From NCBI GenBank assembly GCA_022376515.1, contig WTXI01000027.1, positions 248,001 to 312,000 on the forward strand: a DNA stretch of 64,000 nucleotides, read 5' to 3'. The DNA comes from Lactifluus volemus. Its lineage: Eukaryota > Basidiomycota > Agaricomycetes > Russulales > Russulaceae. The first letter of the stretch is position 1, and every line of letters starts with the position of its first letter. Positions 1-11,888 of the stretch are shown here, piece after piece. Below the pieces are notes generated by a model. The model had not been told where the DNA came from and ran no database searches. It saw nothing but the letters and a program-made list of their open reading frames with translations. A program made the translations under genes and the position numbers.

Positions 1-1265
1 CTTGATGACGATGTGGACCTGGAAGCCTTTTTTGCAGACATTGGACTCCGTGATGAAGAACCCGAGGCCGAAATAACGGAGGCAGAAGATGTTCCTGAAC
101 CTTCACTCAGCGCAGAGCAGCTAGAGGAACTTCGCCTCGAGAAGCTCGCCAAAACAGCAGAGAAACGTCGGAATATCATGGAACGTCATGCAAAGTGGGA
201 GGAGGTGTTGGAGAGTGCCATCAAAGAGAAGAGAAAAGCACTGCGTAAGACCCTCGTCGCAATGCGAAAAGCCGCAGTTCTGGAGTTTAAGACAAATAAC
301 GACTTGCAATCCGCTGTCGACCAACTCGTCGAAAACGCCGAGAAGCTCTTGAAAGGCGCTGAAGCGTATCTCAACAACGTGAAGGAAGAATCACGAATGG
401 CAGAGGAAAAGGCTGCCTTGTGGACCAAAGTTCTTGAAAAAGTTTCGACGAAGTTTACAGAGCATGTCGATCACACGGAAGAGGCGGTCAACAGATGGTA
501 CAGTGGGCATCTGGATAAGGAAATGGCGGAAGTGAGATCTACTTTTCGTTTTTTTCTGGCCCAGCTTGGCTCACTGTAGTGACTACCCTATAGGTTCGTC
601 AACTTACCCACGAAATCAGAGAGATTGCCGACAGCGCCCAAGCAGATGTAGGATACGACTACATCTGGCTTGCTGATGTGACCTATGATGACTGGCAACG
701 TTATCATGCCCTACTTGGGAGTGCGTTTTCTTTGACCCCTGCACATATCTTTCTCTTACTCAATCACACGTCTTCAGGGTCGAATAACTTTACGACCCTG
801 GCGATCTCGATTCAGAATGGCACTCACCCTTCACCACCTGCTAATCCTGTTCCGGATGCTATGCATAAGCTTCAACTCGAGCTAGAGGACGTGATTGCCG
901 GTTTTGAGACTCGATTCCGCCACATCAAACAGAATGGCCTCAAGGCCTTAGAATCTCTCCCAGGACACAAGGAAGAGGTGGAACAAGATGGTGAATCACT
1001 CCAACCTCCTGAAGTCTCCATCCTTCCGGTTCCAAAAGAAGATGAGTCTGACCCTGCCCCTGTACTTGGTAGTGAGCGGCCCGTCATTGGACGGGGAAAG
1101 GCAGAGGTTGAAGAGGCGTTTGCGCGCAGAGAGGACACCTTGAACCGGATCCACGGTCAGGAGGTTGCAGGCAGTCCCCCCGACGAAACCAATGAGGCAG
1201 ACCCGAGTCTTGGTAAACCGAATACCGTACCTGACTCTACGATCCCTTTGCATGCAGAGTTATGA
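1..1265 (+). CDS. Uncharacterised coiled-coil protein, 5' end outside window
   Basis: The frame is already open at base 1 with no ATG near it, so the start lies upstream. The visible product begins with an acidic stretch, then a long Glu/Lys/Arg-rich segment (about residues 35-170) with the spacing of a coiled coil. Two introns fit: 532-593 and 721-777. The second exon carries an aromatic motif (YDYIWLADVTYDDWQRYH) and the third a further helical stretch (LELEDVIAGFETRFRHIK) before a Pro/Glu-rich tail ending at 1265. I do not recognise the family; the aromatic block followed by a coil could serve as a diagnostic motif. No signal peptide or membrane segment is visible in the part shown. Function unknown; the gene itself is well supported by open frames across good splice sites. 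Confidence 0.7.
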
Positions 1266-2498
1266 GGGCGATGTATTTTGGTGCATGTTACCATTTACTA
1301 TTCACACGCAGCGTTTCTTGAAACCGCCTCTTTATGATGATCTACTCTTTACACCGTGCCTTGAACGGAACGACCTGGAAACGTACACGGCCCCTTCCTA
1401 ATCTGTTATGCGCAAACAGTTCGACCCAATTCTTACTCGGAGCCCAAGCTTTCCCATAGACAAACCTTATTTAGCCAGAATTGAAAAAAAAAAAAAGTGC
1501 CAAAGAAAAGGAAAAATCTGCCCATCAGTTTTCGCACTCTCGTCGCAATTTGCATTTCAGTAGGCGATCTTCGTTCTCGGTAGGTAACTGTCTCCGTTCT
1601 AATCCGGCGAAGTAAAAGCGCGGGTAGTGGGATCTGAATCATCGATCCAATTCTTCTCTTTTCTCTTTCCTCATGGATCAGTGATCCACTTCCATTGACA
1701 AATGTTCAGAATATGATGATCGGATGTCAAAACTCACCGATCCACGTTCAAAACCCCAGAGAACGCTTGTAAGTTAGGCACGTACTAGTATGTCATCTCC
1801 AAGCCACTGATGATCGATCTCCACGCTGACAGGATGACAAATAGAGCCTTGAGAAAAAACAACATTGGCCAAATATACTTGTGATCGACATGTGATCAGT
1901 GATGCTTCTACGAAACAAGGATCCATCAATAGCTGCCAAGTGCTAGCCGAGGCGGAGACGAGATAGCCTAAATAAGTGTTTCAATTTGAGCCGCCTTGCG
2001 TCACTCATGCGTGACGCAACCGGCCCACGTCGTTTGCGCAGTAAATCCATATACAAGGTCACCCATCCACGAATACCGGTTCCTAACCCACTGGCACAAA
2101 TACTTTGCACCACATCCTTGCGCCCACGATTTGATCCAACGGGTCACAGAAGGGGATGTACCTGAAGGCAGTGCCATGAACCCCTGTAGACGCAATCACG
2201 CAAGGGCCGATCGTCGTTGACAAGGGATCTCCGAGTCTGAACGTAGCACTGAGCCAGGCGCCCCATCGACTAGATTGTGAACCATAATTAAGAGGGGATG
2301 ATACACGTTCCAAGGTTCATCTCTTGATAAACCATGTGTTAACCCTCGAAAAGACGGAGACATTCCACGGTATCGGAGGCCGATGAAGTGCCTGTGGAAA
2401 CCAAGCTCGCATGCGTGATACAGACAGAACACAAAAAGTATTTACAGAAAATAGAACAAGAAATAGCGGGTCAGTTGAAACAAAACCGCAACTGAACC
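1266..2498. other. Intergenic stretch
   Basis: No conserved frame is visible on either strand. Short open frames here lack splice-linked continuation. The downstream part (about 1,480-1,500) has an A-run. The stretch lies between the 3' end of the coiled-coil gene and the 3' end of the convergent HP1-like gene. Confidence 0.5.
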
Positions 2499-3574
2499 TC
2501 AGTCCGACTCCTGCTCCGCCTCGGTCTGTTTCCACTTGAGATGAGCCTCGTAGAACCTTATGAGCTAAGAAATGATTTTAGCTCGAGAAAGTAAAATGAT
2601 AACCGGGGACGCGCACCGCCTGGGGAAACCTTTCCGCGCATATTTTTGAATTCTCTTTGCATGGATTTTCTCACCTTTCCTACAAGAGACATTGCCAGGT
2701 TGTCAGACATCGCAGATGCAAAGAGAATGACGACCAACAATTTGAAATAGATAAGCAAATCGCCGTCCGGTGTCCTCTCGACGGTGTCTATCTCCTCTAG
2801 ATGATTTTCCCAACTAGGAAGTGCGTTCCACTTCTTGATCAAGCTGGGTTCGAACGGTTGAATGCCTTCACTCGCCCTATCTGAGGATGATGCTGGGGAG
2901 GGTGACTTTCGTGTGGTGCCATTGCTCTTCCTGCCCTTCTTTCTCGATCTGCTGTCCTCTTCTTCTTCAACACCATCGTCGTCACTGTCTACTTTGGGTT
3001 TTTGGCGGCCCCTACCACGCTTTTTTGTGGCGGCAGAAGCAGGCTCAGGTGTCGATGATTCAACAGAAGCAGCGACGCCACGACGAGGGGGGGGCTTTGG
3101 CTTGGGGTCAGATTTACGTCCGACCCTTTCACCCTTCTTCTTTCCGTGACGCGCCCAGAATTCTTTGATGAGTTCTTTCGCACCACTGGAACAAAGGTTG
3201 TGACTTGTGGAACGATGTGTCGGATCTAAACGATACTTACCCGGCGTCTTGTTCATCGACCCAGCTATTCTCGTCGTCGTCATATCCTTTCCATTTTACG
3301 AGGTAGCCGATTCTTGTCTAGGAATGGAATGAGATTATTTATAAGACGCGTTTTTCTGCGTGAAGTAGTGGTTTCAAGAACTCACAGAGCCCGTAGCACC
3401 TCTTTTCGCGTCTAATATAGCTTCAATCTCGTAAACTCCGCTATCATCTTCACTATCCGCAGGACCAGGCTGGTCACTCTGACCCTGTCGTGCTGGAGAG
3501 TCCCGATGAGATCTTGGCGGAGACAAATCAGCCATGCCACCGTCTGAGTCACTGTCATGAACCTCAGAAACCAT
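2499..3574 (-). CDS. HP1/Swi6-like chromodomain and chromoshadow protein (apparent one-base frameshift)
   Basis: Heterochromatin protein expected to bind methylated histone H3 and dimerise through its chromoshadow domain. The chosen start (3574) opens an acidic N terminus; an in-frame Met at about 3535 is an alternative. The chromodomain begins at VYEIEAILDAKRG and continues after an intron as YLVKWKGYDDDENSWV, the typical aromatic-cage and tryptophan signature. A basic, Pro/Ser-rich hinge with KKRGRGR runs follows. The chromoshadow part reads WENHLEEIDTVERTPDGDL, then, after an intron, GEKIHAKRIQKYARKGFP, then FYEAHLKWKQ to the stop at 2499. At the CPQ-like position (2622-2625) the frame needs one more C for the expected FPQ; otherwise an odd splice must be invoked. 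Family assignment is secure; the exact last two exons are not. Confidence 0.85.
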
Positions 3575-3793
3575 AGAGAGTTGAGGAATAGAGTACAACA
3601 AGACACGAGTGTACCGTACCACAACGGACAACGCGAAAGCACGCCGCGCCGAGTATCAACACGGGAACACGAATTGAAACCCCGCCCTTTATACTCACAT
3701 GACCAACGGGTACAAAGTGCTTTGCACAGTCACGATTTACAAAGAGAAAATGGGGTGATAATTCGAAGCGCGTTTTTGTACAAAAAAAAGAAG

Positions 3794-4546
3794 TTAGTCC
3801 CTTCGTCGAGGGCTGGCACTACGACCACGTCCTTCTCGACCCCTGTTCTTTTTTGGTCCTGATGGCGGGGGCCGCACAAAGGCATAGTCACATGACAATG
3901 CCTGCTCCAACAGCGTGGTACCCGATGCGCCTTCAATCGCTGCCTGGGCCTCGGCCATAGTTTCGTATTCAACGAGGGCATATCCCTACGACCGGTGAAA
4001 ATATTATTAGAGTCTAATGGAGATGACCGGTAGGAATGTTTGTTAACGCTCACTTTCACGTAGCCCGTTCTTCGATCAAGATTGAGATGGAGATTCTTGA
4101 TCTCGCCGTAGTCGGCAAACTTTTCAGTCACGTCCTCCTCCGTTGCCTCCTCGTGAACGTTGGTAACTAGAACGATCCATCCTTCGACCGCTAGCGTGTG
4201 AAAGACCAATGTCAGAATCAGGCATGCTTAACTGGATGTAGCCCGAATGCTCACATCGTGCTGCACGTGTATCCACATCTCGTACTTGTGCGGATTCAAC
4301 TCGGTCATACGTCTGCTCTGTGGCAACGCCACCTTCGTTACCGCCTTTAAAGGTACGTCTCCCATGAGAACAAGAACGTAAAGCACCGTAAAGACAGAGA
4401 GACGAACCCGCAGAGCTCTGAAAACCACGGCCTCTCTTGCGGACAGGGCCTCCACCGTTGGCGACTTGAAAGAAGAATTAGGTGGATGAAGGGAAAGAAA
4501 CTGTCGGACACAGACCCTCATCAATATTCATTTCATCATCGGACAT
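3794..4546 (-). CDS. RBM8A: RBM8A/Y14, exon junction complex RNA-binding protein
   Basis: Y14 pairs with Mago in the exon junction complex on spliced mRNA. Starting at [10 protein letters not shown] (4546), the gene has several short introns. A basic N-terminal part is followed by an [20 protein letters not shown], then [22 protein letters not shown], then after an intron [19 protein letters not shown] and [10 protein letters not shown]. The GYxLVEYET sequence directly after a RRTGY(V/L)K exon and the short Arg/Ser/Pro tail ([12 protein letters not shown], stop at 3794) are hallmarks of Y14 rather than of generic RRM proteins. The gene lies tail-to-head with the HP1-like gene on the same strand, about 220 bp upstream of it, and is divergent from the MYND gene, sharing a roughly 660-bp intergenic region. 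Confidence 0.9.
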
Positions 4547-5210
4547 AGTGAACCACGATCTGGGAAGTCGTAGGGAGCTGTGTGGACGTGCAACGGACGT
4601 AGACAAGAGAATCCAACTACGGCCAGGCCGAGTCGCCCGCCGTGGGAAAAAAGCTGGGCCTGGGCCGGCTCGCCCCCGGTGCCCGGCCAATAGGTTTCGG
4701 TCTCACGGCTGACAGTGTCAAGTAAACTTGGGCTTTGAAATGTCAGTCTAGATGTCACTCTTACACACTCAACTCGACTCCGCCCTGACCTCGACCATTT
4801 CTCCGGTTAGCCTTCATCGGTGATATTCTCCTGGCAGCGCATGTTCCCCTGTTGCGCGCGCTTCTACTTGTGCCTGGGGATGCAGTATGGGGTTCACTGA
4901 ATCTACTTCCGGATGGGGCGTCTCATGAGGCTGTTCAGATCCATTGACTTCTCCAGGGTTTCGATCTCGATCGTTTCGTGAACCGTATCTGTGTTTTGCA
5001 CGGGCTTGTACTGATGTCGCCTAGTATAATGTTGGTCCATCTCCGTACTACAAACTTCCGATGCTCCGAGTATTGTCATTGTTACAGAAAGACGCGATGC
5101 TCCGTCTGGCTAACTGCTCGGAAAAAAATAAAAAGGCCCTCTCTTGACCATGGTCAACATCATTTACTCTATTTACAAGTTCTCCTTCCTGCCCCTCATC
5201 GACGCTGACC
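4547..5210. promoter_or_regulatory. Shared 5' region between divergent RBM8A and MYND genes
   Basis: About 660 bp separate two divergent start codons, so both promoters must lie here. The RBM8A side is GC-rich (4,620-4,690). No clear TATA box or coding frame is seen. Assignment rests on gene orientation only. Confidence 0.4.
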
Positions 5211-5916
5211 ATGGACCGTGGAGTCTCTTTGGTCAACCATCCGTGCTTGGTATGCCTCCGATCCACATCCATGTGGTGTAGTCGATGTCAAAATGCGTGG
5301 TATTGTTCTCCAGAACACCTTCAGAGTGTGCGTTGTTGTATGCTCGTTTACCTCCCTGGATCTCATTCTATTGCAGGATTGGGCCCGACATCGCCGGGAG
5401 TGCGTCCCTATCACACCCAGTCACTCCAATATGATCGCAACGCCACCGCCTGTGCAAGCTCAATTGATTACTGTATCTGCGATACTCTTTGCCTCTCAAG
5501 AAGGTACTCTCGACCCACCTCCTAACATCCACTTGCACTTAGCCAGACTTGCAGATCGTCCTCGAATCATCACAGTAAACTGCGAACCTCCTCGCATGCC
5601 CGTCCAAGGTGCCTGCCCGACTCCGCTGATCCAAGGCCATTTTCCTGGTGGACAGGCCAACAATTTTATCCTGACTCAAGGTTTGAATGGGGAACCTTTG
5701 CGATTCCCATTGCAACTGTGGTATTCTCCAGGCGCCCTGGCTGCCAATGGTCCAATAAATCAGGCTATATTTCGCATCACTTCCGGCGCAGCCGCAAAAC
5801 CCTGGTGCGGTCCCGTGGTTGTTCTCAAGTACAGTGGATCGAGGAGACAAGGTTACTCTGATGCCGGGTCCAATGACCTGCCGGCCCTCTCAGCCTATTT
5901 CCTTGCGTACAGGTAA
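5211..5916 (+). CDS. MYND-type zinc-finger protein
   Basis: The product starts with a MYND finger: CLVCLRSTSMWCSRCQNAWYCSPEHLQS, then, after an intron at 5328-5376, DWARHRREC, giving the C4-C2HC ligand set in about 45 residues. A second intron (5504-5554) is inferred because it joins ILFASQE to DRPRIITVNC cleanly, although reading through is also open. The rest (about 150 residues) is a globular region with PLQLWYSPGALAANGPINQAIFRITSG and GPVVVLKYSGSRRQGY, a layout I associate with agaricomycete MYND proteins whose biochemical role is unknown. The frame stops at 5916, but a good donor (GTAAACG) sits at that stop; splicing to an acceptor near 5,965 would extend the protein to a stop near 6,074. 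MYND fingers are usually protein-interaction modules. Confidence 0.8.
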
Positions 5917-6446
5917 ACGTATACTTTAGAGCGCTCTCTGTCAACGGTTTCAAAAACCTTACAGTAATGCTATCCTTACACTATCCTTTCTCAGCTTCCT
6001 GATACACCGTACGAACTGTGATTATTTACCAGCTGTGCTGAATCTCCTCTCCATTCGTACCTCTCCTATTTGAAATACTGCTGTGTATACTGTCTTAGAT
6101 ATAATTATATAATTGTCGAAACGAATTCGAGTTCTTGATCAATGAGCGATTGTTGAGCGCGCGCGGTCTTTAGATGCACTATCATGCCACTAATAATTAG
6201 GACAGCGAATAAGGACCCGGGAAGCCGGCCGGTTGCGAGAGTTTGACATGCCATCCAGGTAACTTGGTTAATGACTATGGTAGAAATCAACGGAGGGACT
6301 GCCAAGCGCAAGCATGACAATTGCCAAGGGAACCATTCGCATTGCCAGAGCAACTTCTTTCGGGCCTTTTACTCGCAGTGTTATTTGTCTGTCAGTGCCA
6401 CAGTCAGAATTGGTAATTCCTCAACTCCTGGCGCAACAGAATCAAC

Positions 6447-7732
6447 ATGGTTATAACTTTTTTCTCCCCATCTACCCTTCGCTCTGTCAGTCGCCTTGAT
6501 GCGGGTGTGGACGAGGGAGAAGACATTTATATGGATGATGACGATGACTTTGAGACTGAAAATGCAAAGATAACATCGCCAGGAGAAAGTATTACTTCGG
6601 CGCGTGCCTTTATGAGGTGAAGTACTTCTCATGGTCCCGTTTCCCTCAACTTGACAGATTCAAGGGGACATGGCACGTACGTAGATAACGATCAAGTAAT
6701 CGCATCTGTCTCGGGTGTCGTTGAGAGGGTCAACAAGCTGGTCACGGTGCGAGCACTGCGGACGAGGTACGTCCGGAGTTCAAGTTCAACTAGTCTCCCA
6801 ATCAACTTTCCAAACAGATACAACCCAGAAGTCGGGGATTTGGTGATCGGTCGAATTACCGAGGTACGATTCGTATTCCCTACTCATGCAGAAGGAAGAA
6901 TGACCGGAGAAGGTGCAACCGCGAAGATGGAAAGTTGATGCAAACTCTCGGCAAGACGCCGTTCTCATGCTTTCGTCGGTCAACCTCCCTGGAGGTGTCC
7001 AGGTGAATATCCACAGAGTCTCTCTCTCATTTATTAGTTGACTTGACCGGATCCGTACGAACTCAAGCGTCGCAAATTGGAGAGTGATGAGCTCCAAATG
7101 CGAAGCTTCTTTGAAGAGGGCGACCTACTCGTAGCAGAAGTTCAAGCTTTTTTTTCTGACGGCGCCATGTCTCTCCATACTCGGTCGCTCAAGTATGGCA
7201 AAGTGAGTTTCCCCAAAACCTGAAACGCATCACAATTCTGACGCCTGCTGTCATGACCCCTAGCTCAGAAACGGGCAGCTCGTTTCAGTTCCACCTATTC
7301 TTATCCGCAGGCTAAAATCACATTTTTGTTCGTTACCCTCCGGGGTCGACCTAATACTCGGGCTCAACGGTTACATTTGGGTAAGTAAGCATGTCCAAGA
7401 CACCGAGAAGGATGGGGAGGAAGGATTCGATGCTGAGGCTGTCTACTCCAATCAAAATGACGTAAGTTTATATTTACAAACTCGGGTTCCTTAGTCAACG
7501 ATCTAACTCCTAACAGGACATAGATGATGCGACAAGGTCCGCTGTCGCTCGAGTATCCAACATCATACGGGTGCTGGCATCTCGGTCTATGCCAATTACC
7601 GATGCGATAGTACTAGAAGCTTATGAGTGGGCTGTCGAGCAGGATACCGAGATTCAGGACCTGCTCCTGGAGGATGTGGCTGACGCCATGATCGCCGCGG
7701 TTACCGCTAAAGAACAGCTTGAAGGACCGTAG
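6447..7732 (+). CDS. RRP4: Exosome complex component RRP4
   Basis: RRP4 is one of the three S1/KH cap subunits of the RNA exosome, which processes and degrades RNA 3'-5' in nucleus and cytoplasm. The chosen ATG (6447) opens [18 protein letters not shown]. Exons then give [26 protein letters not shown] and [16 protein letters not shown] (start of the S1 barrel), then [16 protein letters not shown] and [20 protein letters not shown], a strongly conserved RRP4 block. The last exons carry the KH-like part with GLNGYIWV. The final exon is acidic and ends at 7732. About six short introns are needed, all with acceptable GT/AG ends. The stop lies only 44 bp from the 3' end of the convergent gene that follows, so transcripts probably overlap. 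Confidence 0.88.
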
Positions 7733-7776
7733 TAGAGTATTCACAATACGTATCGGACATTGGAACGCGTCAATTA

Positions 7777-8423
7777 CTATTCGTCTTCATCTTCATAACT
7801 GGTTTCCGCCACCTGCTCGTCTGGTATTTCATCGTCGTCATTTTCATCATTTTCATTTTCGTCGTCAGCATCCCCTTCTTCTGCTGCGGTCTCGGGTGGT
7901 TGCGAGGCAGGTTGATAGTGGTTTGCGGTTGTGCCACTGGCCATTTTCCTGGCATGAGCTGCTTTCTCTGCCTCTTCTCTCTCCTTGTCGACGGGTAATA
8001 AAATGTCGAGGGCAAGATCTTTCCATCTCAGCGTTCCGTTGACACCCCCTCCCGCGTATCCCATATCTTCAAACAAGGCACGTGAGGTTGGGTCGTAAGG
8101 CACTCGTGGACGAGCGGCTGGGTGCTTGATGTTAGTCGGATTCCCATAAGGATAAGATGGATGGATGTGGGAAGGAAGTACTTCAAGTTCTGCGCTTCAG
8201 CAACGAACACTGGAAGGATATAAGAAACCGTACGAACTGTCCGAATCGTCTGGGTTCGGTGGAACCATGTGTGCTGGGATGTCCATTTCTTGGAAAAGAT
8301 TTACCTCAGTACAGAACTCCCTCGTTGGGAATGAGAGAAACACAAACCATTATCAGATAGATTACCCTTCAAGTATTCTGGTGTTCCGATAGTGTCTAAC
8401 ACCTTCAAGTCATTCTCGGTCAT
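7777..8423 (-). CDS. Unrecognised protein with acidic C terminus
   Basis: A spliced minus-strand gene is supported: exon 1 MTENDLKVLDTIGTPEYLK, exon 2 VNLFQEMDIPAHMVPPNPDDSDSS, and an exon beginning LPSHIHPSYPYGNPTNIKHPAARPR that continues through FEDMGYAGGGVNGTLRWKD to a tail made largely of Asp, Glu and Asn, stop at 7777. The start could be further upstream, because the frame before the chosen Met stays partly open. I do not recognise the family. The middle is rich in Pro, Gly and aromatic residues and the tail (about 50 residues) is very acidic, which suggests a nuclear or chaperone-type protein, but this is a guess. It is convergent with RRP4 and divergent from the TFIIIC gene. Confidence 0.55.
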
Positions 8424-8825
8424 GTGCAAGTAGCAAAAGGTAAGATCCTTTAACTATGCTCAGTGTGACAGCAGGCATCATTTTGTCAGGGTGCGCACAG
8501 TCATAGTGGCCGCTGAAGCGGAGCGTGGGTCTTCCTTACGCTTGTAGCCGACGCTTGTAACCGAGGTGCAGCAACCGTGTTTGTCACATCGGCGCATCTA
8601 ATCACGGATTGTTCCGACACCAACCAATCGGCGAGTCAAGCGAATAGGTCCCGCTTTCACTCTACACCTGTCGTGACAAGTTTTATCCCTCTGGTTCACG
8701 CTTGTGAAGTAGATATATTCTACAAAAAAATTGTCAGGGTTGGACCACAGACGCTCAGTTACTCCTATAAGAGACAAGCCCTGGTTGTCCGGGCCTGAGA
8801 TTCTCTTTTTGCAATAATCGTCCAC

Positions 8826-11800
8826 ATGGAACACGTAACAGTGTACACGGCCTCGAACGTTCCCGCCGCTGCTTCTCACCCCACCATCAACTGTTTACAG
8901 TGGACTGAAGATGGCCAATTATTGTTTTTGACAAAGACGGCTGTGTACATCCTGGTCAGCCCTCTCTGACAAATTTCATTGTTATTTTTCGCAATAATGG
9001 ACATATCAAAAGACACCTGATCTTGGCATCCACTTCTGTAACCCTTCTTCCGCGACGTCGGTTACGAAGCCCAGGCACGCCTCTCCGCGTGCAATTGCGC
9101 CTGGGTGGTTTCGAACTGTTTTGGAACTTGATAGGCGTTCGTTTCATCATTGGCCAAGCGACTCCCAAGGTACGACGCGCTCTTGACGCGAGAGAAATGC
9201 AGTGATACAACACAGCTCAGACTGGGATAGCTTGGTGACCGGATCTCTGGATATATCCATCAAGTCCGTCGTATCATCTCCCAGCTTTGTATCTGCAGAT
9301 GCGGGGTATGAATATTCAGCCGTCCTTTAATGCGAAGCTCATTGTGCGGGCCAAAGTTGCGTTTTGGCTGTCGTCAGTACAAACTTGGAACTATCGTTGT
9401 GGTGTTCCGTTAAGAATCAATTGGCGGGTCAATGGATCAAGGTATCTGACTCAGATAGCTGATGGGAATTACATTCCACTGACTCTTGGTCAGCTACAAG
9501 ACGCCACATCATATCTACAATCACTTGCCGCCGCTCAGACAGATTCTCGTCTTCACCAGACACTCTGGACACAGATTGTCTGTACGTTGACTTGGTTTCT
9601 GTTTGCCAGAATATCTACCTTATCTCTCCCGATAGGTTCATCTTGGTCGAAACAGCCGGACTTCGATGCAATCCCTCCTTGTGTCCGTGATGGTTCTCTT
9701 TTAGCTCTTGGGAATAGAGCCGGTTTTATCCTCCTGTTAAGGTAAGCATAGTCAAAGACAAGGCCCTGCATCCGGGATTCTTAACCATTGTGGTTAGCTT
9801 TACACGAGAGCAAGGGTCCAGTCAATATCTCGAACATATTCGAACAGTTGATGTCAGTACACAGTGGATTACTCATATGACATGGCTTCCGTGGGCCAGC
9901 ACGGGATTGAATGAACGTGAGTTCTACTGATCCCTCGAAGTTGCTGTCAGTCAGTCGACCAGACAAATTTGAGCAGGCGCAGCCATTCTCGTGTATTGTA
10001 CTTCTGATGGCACTGTCGGACTAGTCAAAATCACGAGGACATGCCACATGGAACCGGGAGACTCTTGCACCGACCCTCCGGCAGTATTAGCAACGAATGT
10101 AAGCCACACAAAGTCTCCGATATGCGAGGCCGACGACCGTACCATCACGGGACTCTCCTTCGTAGAGCCTCGGGACATGAAAGTACGCCTCGAAAGAAAT
10201 ATCCTTGAGCTCAAACACAAGCTAATTCCGATTCAGCCAATCGTAATCATTTTCAGACCTGGCGTCGTTCAGCTGTGGACGGAAGAATCTGATGAATGTG
10301 CTTGGTCAGGACTACGTACACTTTACCTTTACAGACAGGACATATCGACTGGTTCGTCAATGCATTATCCTCCATCTGGCTTCATGTACTCTCAAGAACA
10401 TGACGCGATTGTCTTGTCCCTATTCGATGGGACGCTTCACGTGCTCCATGACATATCTTCCTCTCCGACAGTCAGGCCTTCCATGCGTTCAACAGAGCAA
10501 TCTGGGTTCTCATCGAGTGATCTATCCTCTGTATCCCGGAGAATCTTTATACAAATAGAGGGAGGCGCGATACCGCAAGAGGAAATGAATCGAATCAATG
10601 GCATGGCGTCCTTCGGCGGGTTTCCGATAGTCTGCTGGGCTCATGAGTGAGTTTATGTGCTGAATAACCCCCATCTTATTTATTCTTGGTTTCTGCGCTG
10701 TAGGAAGTCTAGGTCGTCTGATTTTAGTTACAAGCACGACGCAAGGCACAACAGTACTTTGGTTGTCGCTAAAATCCATACAGAAGACAGTGATGATGTC
10801 ATTTTGAAAATGCTCTTTGATGTTATCTCAATGACTAAAGCAGGCATGCTGTTTGTCTGTGACTTGAATGCTTGCACTGATGAATTGCCACGGCAGTCGC
10901 TGGAACAGCGCCAATACATACACTTCGCCCAATACTACACCGTCTTGGTCAGGATGGTGTTCTTACCCGGCTTCATTCTCCCCTTCTCCGGACTTTGCAA
11001 AATCTTGGAGGAGATTTTATAAAACTCGCCATACCTCCCCGGCTAGATGATTCTTCTAGTTCCCCTTACACGTTATTTCGCGAGAATATCGCACGTCGGC
11101 TATTTGGGAGTGATGTTCTCCTCCAGCTTCGTTTGAAGCTAGCTATCACGGACTTTTGCTGGGTAAGGACATTTCTTTTATTTCCTTCCCCGAGCTGCTT
11201 CCCTGGCTTACTGTCCCATCACAACTGGCCCAATTCAATTGATACCATGTAGAGGTCAGTCTCAAGTCCAGAAATGCGAGATGAATACGGAGCTCTTGCG
11301 CGGGGTCTCCTGAGCATTCTTTCCCATCATATTCTGGGGGCGTTTGTTCAACACATTGAATCCGTGGTACATCTTCTCACGCGTAAGCTGTCCACTATTT
11401 AGCCAGTCCTCCGTCTTAGCTGTGCCTCTGGTATTGTCAAGGGAACGACCTGCCATTTGTGCTGCGGATTGTGATCCAGTGCATGGTACCACAAGCACCC
11501 CAGGAGTTGTCGATAGAGGCCCAAAACCTGGCCAATAAACTCACTGCCTCCTTTCCCACTGCGGAGCATGAGGGAGCGCTGAACGCCGTACAGGAGCAGT
11601 GTCCCGCTTGCGGTGTGGCAGTTCCTCTAGAAGATATTGCCGTGGCTGCGTGTTCGAATGGCCATCAATGGGGTAAGTGATTCGCGACGTCAGACGTACA
11701 GCCTTATGCCTTCGTATGCTGATTATTCCCTGGCCCCGTGCTCCCATCCACGTTTCGCAACAGCCCGTTGCTCTGTCACGTCGTTTATTCTTTCCACCAC

Positions 11801-11888
11801 GATGGTACGCACTTGTCTAGGTTGCACACGGAAGGCCTTTCTCCCTATGGCATCATCTCCACATAGGCGAGAAAGGGAGGGGAGTTGA
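8826..11888 (+). CDS. TFIIIC subunit with N-terminal propeller-like region and C-terminal zinc finger
   Basis: Likely the TFIIIC delta/TFIIIC90 (S. pombe Sfc9-like) subunit, which helps recruit TFIIIB to tRNA and 5S genes. The start MEHVTVYTASNVPA leads to INCLQWTEDGQLLFLTKTAVYIL, matching the opening strand of the TFIIIC propeller domain. The middle is split into many short exons with weakly conserved beta-rich sequence (for example ILVYCTSDGTVGLVKI). The C terminus holds a clear zinc finger: CPACGVAVPLEDIAVAACSNGHQWG, then after an intron ARCSVTSFIL and RTCLGCTRKAFL, matching the zf-TFIIIC pattern (CxxC..C..GH..RC..T..RTC..C). The coding end is placed at 11888. Internal exon borders were not all resolved. 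The identification rests on the two end domains together. Confidence 0.72.
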
